Assembly: GCF_964355755.1 (NCBI RefSeq)
Contig: NC_092676.1
Location: 11,640,288-11,704,287 of the forward strand
From: Antedon mediterranea
Lineage: Eukaryota > Echinodermata > Crinoidea > Comatulida > Antedonidae
Direction: 5' to 3'
DNA length: 64,000 nucleotides
Shown here: positions 11,377 to 22,825 of the stretch, piece by piece
How the letters are laid out: each line of letters begins with the position of its first letter
Position numbering within the stretch: position 1 is the first letter of the stretch
Program-made: the position numbers and the translations under genes
Notes under the pieces: generated by a model
The model's input: only the letters and a program-made list of their open reading frames with translations
The model's database searches: none
What the model was told of the DNA's origin: nothing

Positions 11377-13826
11377 AGATGTATTGTCCCCCTAAAAAAA
11401 AAATTTTTTTCAATATTTTTGTTGAATAGGCCATTTTAATTGCACATAAAAGTTATTCACTTTGACCTCAATTTGGATTGAAAAAAATAATTTTTTACAC
11501 GGGAAAATCGCAATTTAATGCAAAAATTAACCAACCGGAAGCTATTTGTCTGGAAGACAAATGTGTTCCGGTTTAATTTAACCATTGACCTGAGTTAGCT
11601 CATAAATATTCATATTGTATGGATACATCGTGTGGATGATGATGCTTTCCAAATCAACAGCCAACAACGATAGCAATGCATGCGTGCGAGAGAGTTGAGT
11701 AGTGATGCGAGACGAATCTTGAAGAAAACACGAAAACTATAGCTAGCAGAATGCTAAGTTAGAATTACAGTTGGTAACTTTGATGTTGAATCTTATTCAT
11801 TTAGGTGAGTTTTTGTTTCGCTAACAGGAGAGGCCTAGCTAGGCCTAGGCCCGTATTTGCTGCTACTGTACTACTAGTCTACTACTACTACTAGCACTGA
11901 CAGTCTCGAGTAGCCTAACTGCTGCCTACTTCTGTCTCTAGAAGTAGAGTGTAGTAGGCCTAGGCAGTACACTGCTAGCTAGGGCTACAGTAGACCACCA
12001 CCAGAAGGGATGTATTTTTGTTTTAATCATGATGAATTGGTTTAATTTTTAAAGATTTCAACTATCTATTCGGCAGTGAAAATTAAAAAAAAAAGAAAAT
12101 CTAAATATTGTTTTGGATGTTTTTTACTGATGCAATATTTTAAAAATATTTTCTGTATCAAATGCAATAGGTTCAAATTAACATTCCGCAAATAAACATT
12201 TTATGCAGATATTTTGACACAAATTTCTTTTTTTTTTTAGGTTGATTGATTGAACAATAAGAGCAAGTAGTGAGAAACATAAAATGTATCGTGCAGTGGC
12301 AACATTCACAATTTATTGAAACGTTTCTTACTATTAAAATGACACTTTGTAATGGATGTGAGCGATCTTAGAAGACTATAGCTGTCGTAATTACTGCCAC
12401 AATCAACACATTGATAATAGTAGACAAATTGACACAAAAAACAATACAGGAATTCAATAAGATATACTGTATATATATATTTTATTAACTCCTTTTGCAC
12501 TGTAATATTTACAGTAAAATTATGAAGTGTAAGTAAATTTGAAGAATTTATCCTGTGTACTGTTGTAGTAGTTTTTTTTTATTTATTGAATGTTATGTTT
12601 ACAAAATAATATACTGTACATATAATACAAAAAAAATTATACAATATTTTACAAGCTGGACAAGAACATATTGGCCGAATGCAGCAGGAGAGTCAGAAAT
12701 ATTTTTCCTGCAATATCCAATCATATTCCAATACCGAGTCTATCATTGTTGTCTTTGGGTGACCTCTGTTCCAGTCTTCATCAGCTCAACGTCTTTTAAA
12801 AAAGTAAAAGCAAAGTATGAAAATCTGGAAAAAATAGATCATGCATATTTAGTGCAAAATTGGGCTAGTGAAATTGCTTACTTTGACATAGTCAAATAAG
12901 TATACTACCTTTCTATGGTAATTAAAACACATTACTTATAATGTTATAACTTATAAAAAGAGAAAATAAATATTTGACTTACTACAGTACAGAGAACATT
13001 GTTTGTGTTGTAAAATGGCTAAGCTGGCTTTTCCCCTCTGTCTACTTGTACAGTGCTGCTGGAAGGTTCTCAATTTCAGGCTTGTATTGCAACCATTTTC
13101 CCTGAAAAATGTTTGTTTTATTTTTATCATAAAAATTAGTTAAACAAGCTTCAACTGTAAATATATATGGTACAGCAAGCTGGCTGTATTTTCGGAATGT
13201 AGCTAAGATTGATGGCATATAGCCTAGGCCAGTCTATGAAGAGTACAATGTATAGGGCCTAGCTGGGCATCTTCTGCAGGGACCCGATTGTCACAGTCTG
13301 CTTGCTACTAGCCTAGTAATATGCAGCAGCATGTATTAATTATTCTAGTAGGCCTAGCCCTGAACGGAAAAAATCCCAGGCTAAGTTAATTAATTTACCT
13401 TCCTGTTATTATTGCGTTATATATATTATTATATTTAAAATAACCGTCTAGGCCTACTAACCGACAAATTAACAGCTCAGCTTTACATATTTATACAATC
13501 ACAGGCCAGGGAAACCCATAGTCGAGTCGCGTGGTGTGGTTGTACATACAACGTGCATCCTCCATTGTTAGATCAGATCTCTGCTGTGTGGATGCTCATT
13601 AACATATCATGCATATGTATGAGTTAGCTCTACCGGCCTAATTTCTGAGCCGATGATTTCGAAAAAATGGTAAACTTATTTTGATTTTTTTATAAGCGAA
13701 ATCAATATTTTTTTTCGGATTTTTTTTTGGGTGGAAGTGAATAACTTTATGTTAACTACAAAACGGTCTATTCAAAATTTGATTTTTTTCATCTTTATTT
13801 TTCATTTTTTGGGGGACAATACATCT
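11377..13826. mobile_element. 2450-bp TTAA-flanked DNA element, TIR AGATGTATTGTCCCCC
   Basis: Left end TTAA-AGATGTATTGTCCCCC, right end GGGGGACAATACATCT-TTAA. The insertion exactly interrupts the 157-bp array at its TTAA, giving an empty-site proof. Inside each TIR sits a conserved block resembling GAATAGGCCATTTTAAT and AGTTATTCACTT, which is shared with the copies at 28060-28552 and 27580-27890. TTAA targets are known for piggyBac and Kolobok-type transposases. No transposase is visible. Two short open frames (minus 12306-12500, plus 12555-12899) have no recognisable domain. Confidence 0.85.
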
Positions 13827-14120
13827 TTAAGCAATTGAATGCTGTTTAATTAAAAAACACGTTCTCAAGGAAAATCACAGAAATTACGTAACTGTACCTT
13901 TAAATTTATTTTTATTGAATGAAATTATTAGTGTTCATCACATAGAACTAAATTAAAGTCAAACAAGATAAAATCAAGTCTATTTAAGCAATTGAATGCT
14001 GTTTAATTAAAAAAACTCGCTCTCAAGGAAAATCACAGAAATTACGTAATTGAATGCAATTAAATGCTGTTTAATTAAACAGCATTCAATTGCTCAAATA
14101 AGCTTGATTTTATTAGTGTT
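13827..14120 (+). repeat. 157-bp tandem array, right part, ending in a palindrome
   Basis: Unit starts at 13831 and 13989. The array ends with an inverted partial unit, creating a perfect palindrome around AATTAAACAGCATT at 14063-14086 that extends imperfectly to about 14057-14092. Confidence 0.9.
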
Positions 14121-14504
14121 CATCACAAAATAAACTGCTTAATTTTTCCTTGATAATGTGTTATATTAATATTTATAATATGTGAATAAAAGATACTATA
14201 CATAAATTGACCCGATTAAATAATACTGTAGAGTAACAGACAAATATATAACATCTTGCACCTTAATATTTTATATCATTGCAAATTTATTTTCAACAGA
14301 TGCTGCAGTTTGTTGAGGAGCCAACAAGCTATGCAAGACAAAATAATTCAGCTACCATACACTCTAAAAAAAAACCAAACAAATATTAAATGTCAACCAG
14401 GAACTAGATTGGGCACCAAAAAACAAAAAGTATTATATCAGCCACAGTTTCTCTTAATATCATATAAATAAAACTAAACATTCTTATTCACCAGGTTTTA
14501 TTGT
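14121..14504. other. AT-rich spacer, nothing recognised
   Basis: A 71-codon open frame (14256-14471) shows no domain and is probably fortuitous. Confidence 0.4.
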
Positions 14505-14865
14505 AGGACATTTTGATTATATAAATCCATTTACCTGAAAATGTATTTGAATTTCTTGGCTAAAATCACAAGCCCTTACGGCATTATCAACTGCAAGTTC
14601 AATCAAGGTCATGAAAGTCTTTTGGTACAGCTGATTTTTATTATCCTACGGTAAAAAGAAAAAAAATCATAAAATAAAATATTCTATATAGATTAGAAGT
14701 CTGCAACATGTATACAAATAACACACTTATGCACTTGTATTTTTACATTAAATTGTAAAAATGTATAAATTAAAATGTACATGTATAACATTGATTAATA
14801 AATATAATGTTAGCTAGCATTTACTTCTTGACATTGTATAATAATTAATATATCGTAAAACACTA
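14505..14865 (-). repeat. inverted copy of the exon-bearing repeat at 49035-49750
   Basis: Reverse-complement match to 49035-49140 plus 49510-49750. The right-hand copy contains an extra insertion of about 370 bp. The repeat contains an exon-like 111-bp segment flanked by splice signals, listed separately. Confidence 0.8.
14535..14645 (-). CDS. exon-like segment, 37 codons, conserved in two inverted copies
   Basis: On the minus strand, a pyrimidine-rich tract and AG (14647-14646) precede 111 bp that are open throughout, followed by GTAAATGG (from 14534). The translation starts DNKNQLYQKTFMT and ends CDFSQEIQIHFQ. The plus-strand copy at 49605-49715 has the same length, frame and splice signals, with several substitutions. 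I do not recognise the protein. It could be an exon of a repeat-borne gene or of a duplicated host gene. The preserved frame argues for past coding. Confidence 0.5.
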
Positions 14866-15071
14866 ACGGTTGATACTGTGTGTAAATTAGTATGACTTCT
14901 ATTCTAAAAAAAGTATGTCTGTATACTAGCTAGCTGGCTAGGCCTATACTATAGTGTAGCCCTACTAGCTAGAATAGAAGAGTGTAGCAGTAGTAGTAAG
15001 CCTAGATAGTAAGTAGGCCTAGTAGTAGCAGGTAGGCGCGCCCAGCCCGACATATAGTACTATACTACTAC
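14866..15071. repeat. CTAGGCCTA-rich segment, repeated at 48905-49030
   Basis: About 100 bp (14936-15030) match 48925-49025 in the same orientation, in contrast to the adjacent inverted repeat. It directly flanks the minisatellite terminus at 15072. Confidence 0.7.
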
Positions 15072-16627
15072 CCCAGCGGGCATACCGACGTTGAATCAAC
15101 GTTGAAATTAGGTCGCGACGTCGGACAACACGACATCAACGTCGGACCAACGTCGATCTTCCTCCGTTGATACAACGTGATTAGTTCAACGTTGATATAA
15201 CGTTGAATTCAGGTTGAAGCCTGACAATTCATGGTCGATATACCTTCGTCGGTACAACGTCAGTATTCAACGTTGTATCAACGTTGAAATCAGGTGGATG
15301 TCCGACAATTCAAGGTCGAAATACCTTCGTCGATACAACTTCAGTATTCAACGTTGTATCAACGTTGAAATCAAGTTGATGTCTGACAATTCAAGGTCGA
15401 TCTACCTTCGTCGATACAACGTCACACTTTAACGTCGATACAACGTTATAATCGGGTTGAAACCTGACCATTTAAAGTCGATATAGCACCGTCGATACAA
15501 CGTCACTACTACAACGTTGATATAACGTTGAATTCAGGTTGAAGCCTGACAATTCATGGTCGATATACCTTCGTCGGTACAACTTCAGTATTCAACGTTG
15601 TATCAACGTTGAAATCAGGTGAATGTCTGACAATTCATGGTCGAAATACCTTCGTCGGTACAACGTCAGTATTCAACGTTGTATCAACGTTGAAATCAAG
15701 TTGATGTTTGACAATTCAAGGTCGATCTACCTTCGTTGATACAACGTCACACTTTAACGTCGATACAACGTTATAATCGGGTTGAAACCTGACCATTGAA
15801 AGTCGATCTACCATCGTCGATACAACGTCACTACTACAACGTTGATATAACGTTGAATTGAGGTTGAAGCCTGACAATTCATGGTCGATATACCTTCGTC
15901 AGTACAACGTCAGTATTCATCGTTGTATCAACGTTGAAATCAGGTGGATGTCTGACAATTCAAGGTCGAAATACCTTCGTCGGTACAACGTCAGTATTCA
16001 ACGTTGTATCAACGTTGAAATCAAGTTGATGTCTGACAATTCAAGGTCGATCTACCTTCGTTGATACAACGTCACACATTAACGTCGATACAACGTTATA
16101 ATCGGGTTGAAACCTGACCATTGAAAGTCGATCTACCATCGTTGATACAACGTCACTACTACAACGTTGATATAACGTTGAATTCAGGTTGAAGCCTGAC
16201 AATTTATGGTCGATATACCTTCGTCGGTACAACGTCAGTATAATCGGGTTGAAACCTGACCATTGAAAGTCGATCTACCATCGTCGATACAACGTCACTA
16301 CTACAACGTTGATATAACGTTGAATTCAGGTTGAAGCCTGACAATTCATGGTCGATATACCTTCGTCGGTACAACGTCAGTATTCAACGTTGTATCAACG
16401 TTGAAATCAGGTGGATGTCTGACAATTAAAGGTCGAAATACCTTCGTCGGTACAACGTCAGTATTCAACGTTGTATCAACGTTGAAATCAGGTGGATGTC
16501 TGACAATTAAAGGTCGAAATACCTTCGTCGGTACAACGTCAGTATCCAACGTTGTATCAACGTTGAAATCAAGTTGATGTCTGACAATTCAAGGTCGATC
16601 TACCTTCGTCGATACAACGTCACTCTT

Positions 16628-16630
<3 letters not shown>
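15072..16630 (+). repeat. ACGTTG minisatellite with 325-bp higher-order repeat, left terminus CCCAGCGGGCA
   Basis: Monomers of about 81 bp contain ACGTTGTATCAACGTTGAAA and GTCTGACAATTCAAGGTCGA. The distinctive monomer with GTTGATATAACGTTGAATT recurs at 15191, 15516, 15841 and 16166, exactly 325 bp apart, so four monomers form a higher-order unit. A deletion shortens the next interval to 142 bp (16308). The array begins at CCCAGCGGGCA, the inverse of the end of the array at 47203, suggesting it is the subterminal region of a DNA transposon. Confidence 0.9.

Positions 16631-16672
<42 letters not shown>
16629..16672. repeat. (AC)n microsatellite at the 3' end of a LINE
   Basis: About 21 AC units between the minisatellite and the 3' end of the minus-strand LINE. 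Read on the LINE strand it is a (GT)n tail, probably the LINE's own terminal simple repeat. Confidence 0.9.
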
Positions 16673-16674
<2 letters not shown>

Positions 16675-17084
16675 TCACATTTATTTACTCATCGTTTATA
16701 AATACAGTTTCATAGCATAAATGATGGCAAGGATCCTGCATAGAGAAGTTTACACTTCTGTTTTCGCAGGACCCTTTTACATAAAAAACATAAAACTATA
16801 AACACAACATAATAGATACAAAATAAAAAAAAAACATTTCCTATATACATTTTAGAGTTGTTCATCATCAAAAAGCGATACTGTTTTACTAACATGATTA
16901 TTTATACATTTTGTCTTAAAAAAGAAGATATTCAGTTTATTACTTCCAGTACATGTGGATTCTTTCTATATATATTATAGCAAAAGTATGAATACATATA
17001 ATATAAAACAGGCTATGTGTGTATACTCGCACACACCAACACAAATGCATAATATATGCATCTATATTTTATGAGTGAAGCATT

Positions 17085-17573
17085 TTAAGTTCTGTAATTC
17101 GATAAAATGTCTCTTTTTACATATTTTTTTAGTATTTTATAATTTTTGTTAACAATATCTAAGTGATTTCTACAGAGCTCGTTCCATAGTTTCGGTCCGT
17201 GAATACTGATAAAATGTTGACCAGACGTTAACCTAGAGTATGGTTGTTTTACGCTACAAATATTTCGAAGATTATGGGTAGTATTTTCGTTTCTTTTGAA
17301 TATCATTTGGATTCGTCTGGGTAAAACATTGCTTTTAATCTGGGCCATGAAACCTAGGACGGTAACTCTGTTGATATCTTGTATGTTAAGTATATTTAAT
17401 TGCTTAAAGAGTGGCTCAGAATGTTGCCATGGCTTTTTAAATAAAATTATTCTAGCAGCCTTTTTCTGGAGTTTAGGAAGGGATTCTAGTGTACTATCAT
17501 ATGTACTGCCCCAAATAATGTTTCCATACTGAAGGTGCGGTAGAATTAATGTATTATACAAATTTGTTAAAAT
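17085..17573 (-). pseudogene. LINE C-terminal domain
   Basis: In frame with the upstream RT past one TAG. It shows LYNTLILPHLQYGNIIWGST, KLQKKAARIILFK, LRNICSVKQPYSR and GPKLWNEL, and ends normally at 17085. The 3' UTR (16673-17084) follows. Confidence 0.8.
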
Positions 17574-18352
17574 CTAATTAGGAAAAAAATGTCTAGTTTT
17601 TATCAATATTCCAATAGACCTAGCGGTTTTTTTGCTAATAAGCCTTATATGATTTTTCCAGCAAAGGTTCTCATTTATTACAACCCCAAGAAATGTTACA
17701 TTTTTTTGTTGTTCTAAAGTAATGTTATTCATTTTCAATTCAATGTTGGTTGTAATAATACGCCTTTGGGCAGTTTTAAAGATTACGTAATTTGTTTTGC
17801 TGGTGTTTAATAAAAGTTTTTTAGCTTTGAACCACATATTAATTCTATCTAGTTCCACATTCATAGTGTTTGCCAATGCGTTCAGGTTATTTCCACACTT
17901 GAATCCTGTTGTATCATCGGCAAAGCTAATTAATTCAATTTGTGTACTTGAGTTACATATATCGTTTACATATACAAGAAACAACAAAGGTCCCAAAACG
18001 GACCCTTGTGGAACACCAATACTAGTCTCCTTAATATTAGACGAAGTACCATTTATAAAAACATATTGCTTTCGTGATTTTAAGTAGTTACTGAACCATT
18101 TTAGTGTAACACCTCTTATACCATAGTGGAATAGCTTGTTCAGTAATATACTGTGGTCAATAATATCAAATGCCTTTGACAAATCCATAAATTGGCAATT
18201 ACGAACTCTTTGTTTTCAAATGCCTTTAGTATTTTGTGGATCAGATCAATTATAGCGTGGGAGGTTGAATGATTGTTTCGGAAGCCGTATTGCCAATCAT
18301 TTAGTATATTATAAGTTTTAAAGTAATTATACAATCTGGAATGGACTATCTT
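17574..18352 (-). pseudogene. LINE RT catalytic domain, frameshifted
   Basis: After the nonsense codon the frame reads YGFRNNHSTSHAIIDL, then shifts by one base near 18188 into MDLSKAFDIIDHSILL, IGVPQGSVLGPLLFLVYVND and the catalytic ISFADDTTGF, ending at RHFFPN and a TAG (17576-17574). Family-typical sequence continues in the same frame beyond the stop. Confidence 0.85.
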
Positions 18353-19831
18353 TTAAAAGATTTTAGAGAAAATTGGTAGTAGTGATATCGGGCGATAATT
18401 CGAGGCTAAATGACGGTCCCCTTTTTTGTATATGGGAATTACTTTTGCAATTTTTATCTGTTCCGGTATTGAGCCAGAGTGAAGAGATACGTTAAATATA
18501 TAAGTCAAGGGCTTTACAATAGCATCACCAACTGCCTTGACTACCTTTGGTGAAATATTATCAAAACCAGGTGTTTTGTTTGCATCAAGTGATTGAATCA
18601 CTTTTAACACTTCCTCCTCATTTACATGGTAGAAAAACATAGAGTTACTTTGCCTGTTTAGCAGGTAATCAGAGTATTGTGCCGTTGATGGCTCAATACT
18701 GTCTCGTACCTTGAGACCAACATTAATAAAATGATCGTTAATGTGGTTTGCAATAGGCTCACAACCCTCTATGAGTTTGTCACCAGATGTAAAAGTGGAT
18801 GGAACATTATTTTTGCTTCCACCTGGATTTATAATATCATTTATAATATTCCATGTTTTATTTTTATTTCCTTTAGTATTGTTAAAAACATTTTCATAAT
18901 ATGATTTCTTTGCCTTTTTGCATGTACGCATAAATGACTTATTAAACTCTTTATAAATATCCTTATTTTTAGACGAGGGATGTTTTATAAATTTGCACAC
19001 ATGTTTTCTTTTGCTAGACTTTAAGAGTCTTGAGCTCATCCATGGTTGTTTGAACTTTTTATACTTCTTGTGATTTTCTTGAACTTTTTCTTTTTTTTTA
19101 AAGTTTTTATTATATAATTTTTTGAAAGTGTTGATAAAAGCATTGTAAGCATCATCAGCGTTTGTCCTTACATATACATCAGCCCAATCAACAGGTAATA
19201 AGTCATTATATAGTTTATTTATATTTCTTTCGTTTATTGCATATTTATGAGGTTCTATATTACCGGTTTTTACTTTAATATGTTTGTCGGGCACGGAGTG
19301 GATAATTTGGTATACCGGTAAATGATCAGATATGTCTGAGATTAGTATACCAGATAACATTTGTTCAGAGAGTGTATTGGAGAAAATGTTATCAATTAAT
19401 GAAGATGTGTTGTTTTGTATTCTAGTGGGTCTTGAAATCGATGGGTAGAAGGAATGCGACATCATTACTTCTAGAAAATTATTTACAAAATCAGTCGATT
19501 CATGCTTAAGTAAATTAATGTTAAAATCACCCATAAAGTGGCATGATTTTCCCTCGATATCAATAGTGTTAAGAATATCGTCTAGTGATCTATTTAAAAG
19601 TTCTATATTCGAATCGGGAGGTCTATATATTATACCAACAATCGTATTGTTACATTTTTTTTCAATTATTTCAATAAAAATACATTCACAAGATTCAATA
19701 AATAGATCTTTTCTTTGTTTTATGTCAATTGTAGCAGAAACAAACATACCAACTCCCTCTCCTTTACGGTTCTTCCTATCTAATGCGAGGAAGTCATAGC
19801 TCGGTAAATATGGTTTGCACGATGTATTGTT
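18353..19831 (-). pseudogene. LINE AP-endonuclease and start of RT
   Basis: The frame enters from the array sequence at about 19831. It shows endonuclease motifs GVGMFVS, VGIIYRPPD, FMGDFNINLL (GDFN) and SDISDHLPVY (SDH), then a linker. RT follows, with IAKVIPIYKKGDRHLASNYRP and ISLLPIFSKIF. The stop at 18353 is a nonsense codon; the same frame continues downstream with KIVHSRLYNYF. The endonuclease would nick genomic DNA for target-primed reverse transcription. Its N-terminus (first catalytic residues) is missing. Confidence 0.85.
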
Positions 19832-20530
19832 ACGTCGTATCAATGTTGAAATCAAGTTGATGTCTGACAATTCAAGGTCGATCTACCTTCGTCGATACAA
19901 CGTCACTCTTTAACGTCGTATCAATGTTGAAATCAAGTTGATGTCTGACAATTCAAGGTCGATCTACCTTCGTCGATACAACGTCACACTTTAACGTCAT
20001 ATCAATGTTGAAATCAAGTTGATGTCTGACAATTCAAGGTCGATCTACCTTCGTCGATACAACGTCACACTTTAACGTCATATCAATGTTGAAATCAAGT
20101 TGATGTCTGACAATTCAAGGTCGATCTACCTTCGTCGATACAACGTCACTCTTTAACGTCGCATCAATGTTGAAATCAAGTTGATGTCTGACAATTCAAG
20201 GTCGATCTACCTTCGTCAATACAACGTCACTCTTTAACGCCGTATCAATGTTGAAATCAAGTTGATGTCTGACAATTCAAGGTCGATCTACCTTCGTCGA
20301 TACAACGTCACACTTTAACGTCATATCAATGTTGAAATCAAGTTGATGTCTGACAATTCAAGGTCGATCTACCTTCGTCGATACAACGTCACTCTTTAAC
20401 GTCGTATCAATGTTGAAATCAAGTTGATGTCTGACAATTCAAGGTCGATCTACCTTCGTCAATACAACGTCACTCTTTAACGTCGTATCAATGTTGAAAT
20501 CAAGTTGATGTCCGACAATCCAAGGTCGAT
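19832..20530 (+). repeat. 81-bp ACGTTG minisatellite, homogeneous part
   Basis: The word ATGTCTGACAATTCAAGG recurs at 19860, 19941, 20022 and so on: an exact 81-bp period over about eight copies with very few differences. This is the same family as 15072-16630 and is more uniform, indicating recent amplification. Confidence 0.95.
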
Positions 20531-22530
20531 CTACTATCGTCGATACTACAACGTTGAAATAAGGTTGAAATCTGAAAATGTAAAGTCAATCTACCATCGT
20601 CGATACAACGTCACTATTTACCGTTAATACAACGTTGAAATATGGTTGAAGTCTGAATATTTAAGGTCGATCTACCTTTGTTGATTCAACATCACTATAT
20701 AACGTAGTATCAACATTGAAATCAGGTTGAAGCCTGACCATCTAAGGTCGATCTATCTTCGTCGATACAACGTCACTATATTAACGTTGAAATCAGGTTG
20801 AAGACCGACAATTTAAGGTCAATCTACCATCGTCGAAACAACGTCACTGTATTAATGTCGATACAACGTTGAAATCAGGTTGAAGTCAGACAATTAAGGT
20901 CTGCCATCGTTGAAACAACGTCAATAAGTTAACGTTAGTACAACGTTGAAATCAGGTTGAAGCCCGACCATTTAAAGTCGATCTATCTTCGTCGATACAA
21001 CGTCACTATACTAACATTGATACAACGTTGAAATCAGGTTGAAGGTTGACAATTTAAGGTCAATCTACCATCGTTGGAACAACATCACTATATTAACGTT
21101 GATACAACGTTGAAATCTTACAATTTAAGGTCAATCTAAAATCGTCGAAACAACGTCACTATATTAACGTTGAAATCCGGTTGAAGTCAAACAATTTAAG
21201 GTTGATCTATCATCGTCGATATAACGTCCCGTTGATAAGACGTTGAAATCAGGTCAAAAGTTTGAAAATTTAGTGTCGGTCTGCCACTGTTGATACAACG
21301 TCACTATTTAACGTTGATACAACGTTGAAATCAGGTTGAATGCTGACAATTAAGGTCGATCTACCATCGTCGAAACAACGTCACCATTTAAAGTTGATAC
21401 AACGTTGAAATCAGGTTGAAGCATGACCATATAAGATCTACCTTTGTTGATTCAACGTCACTATATAACGTAGTATCAACGTTGAAATCAGGTTGAAGCC
21501 TGATCATCTTAAGTCGATCTACCATCGTCGATACTACGTCACTATTTAACGTTAATACAAGGTTGAAATCAGGTTGAAGCCTGACCATCTAAGGTCGATC
21601 TATCATCGTCGATACAACGTCACTATATAAACGTTGATACAACGTTGAAATCAGGTTAAAGCCTGACCATTAAAGTCGATCTATCTCCGTCGAAACTACG
21701 TCACTATATTAACGTTGATACAACGTTAAAATCCGGTTGAAAGCTTCCCTTTTAATGTCAATCTACCATCGTCGATACAACGTCACTATTTAACGTTGAT
21801 ACAACGTTAAAATCAAGTTGAAATCTTAAATGTTTAGGTCGATCTACCATCGTCGAAACAACGTCAATATTCAACGACGATACAACGTTGTAATTAGGTT
21901 ACAAGACTGTCAGACCAACGTCGATCTACCCCTGTTGATACGTCGTCATTATTTCAACGTTGATACAACCGACAATTCGTGGAAACGACGTCACGATTCA
22001 ACGTTGTATCAACGTTGAAATCAAGTTGATATCTGACAATTCAATGTCGATCTGCCTTCGTCGATACAATGTCACTACTACAACGTTAACATCAAGTTAA
22101 CATCTGAAATGTTTAGGTCGATCTACCATCGTCAATAGTCAACGACGGCACAACGTTGTAATTAGGTTACAAGACTGTCAGACCAACGTCGATCTACCCC
22201 TGTTGATACGTCGTCATTATTTTAACGTTGATACAACCGACAATTCGTGGTCGATATCCCTCGTGGAAACGACCTCACGATTCAACGGTGTATCAACGTT
22301 GAAATCAAGTTGATATCTGACAATTCAATGTCGATCTGCCTTCGTCGACGATACAACGTCACTACTACAACGTTAAAATCAACATCTGAGATGTTTAGGT
22401 CGATCTACCATCGTCGAAACAACGTCACTATATTACATTAATGTCGACACAACGTTGAAGTCTGACTATTTAAGGTCGATCTATCATCGTTGATACAACG
22501 TTACTATTATAACGTTGATACAACGATGAA
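20531..22530 (+). repeat. diverged ACGTTG minisatellite
   Basis: Irregular monomers of about 75-85 bp with the cores GATACAACGTTGAAATCAGG and GTCGATCTACCATCGTCGA. A block of about 150 bp is duplicated (21830-21990 and 22110-22260). Open frames here are chance products of the repeat. Confidence 0.9.
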
Positions 22531-22825
22531 AATTAATAATGATCATGATTCACCGTCGTGTTCTTCTGTGATCCACCAATCACATAACGTAATATGTTTA
22601 CGCGCTCGATCTTACGTACGACGTAACCATTTTCCCGCCGCCGCGCCGGCCCTTTTATAAACGAGCCGAGTGTGTGTGTATAGTCGATCGGACAGCAAAT
22701 TGATTCAAGGCCAAGCAAATATCCTATAAATAAAGCGGAAAACGTACCTTTTTTCTTTACATTAATATATAGATTAGTGCAAACTGTAAGTACAGGCTTT
22801 ACCCTATATATTTTATCTATTTTTA
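22531..22825. other. non-coding spacer
   Basis: Ordinary mixed-composition DNA; nothing recognised. Confidence 0.4.

Larger units (their letters stand above)
16673..19831 (-). mobile_element. LINE inserted in the minisatellite (5' truncated, (GT)n tail)
   Basis: Array sequence stops at CTTTAAC (16630) and resumes at ACGTCGTATCAATG (19830), reconstituting the array consensus CTTTAACGTCGTATCAATG, so the LINE inserted into a pre-existing array. Only an AC overlap remains as a possible target duplication. The element keeps part of the AP-endonuclease, all of RT and the C-terminal region, then a 3' UTR and (GT)n. It carries two nonsense codons and one frameshift. Confidence 0.85.

Noticed and set aside
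12555-12899. 114-codon ORF inside the TTAA element
   Set aside because: No transposase motif. The first third is AT-rich noise; no splice or codon signal was convincing.
15214-22441. Several 60-70 codon ORFs in the ACGTTG arrays
   Set aside because: Produced by the 81-bp monomer, a multiple of three. They overlap on both strands and have no independent support.
15072-22530. CRISPR-like array
   Set aside because: Units are continuous tandem minisatellites without unique spacers, in a eukaryotic context.
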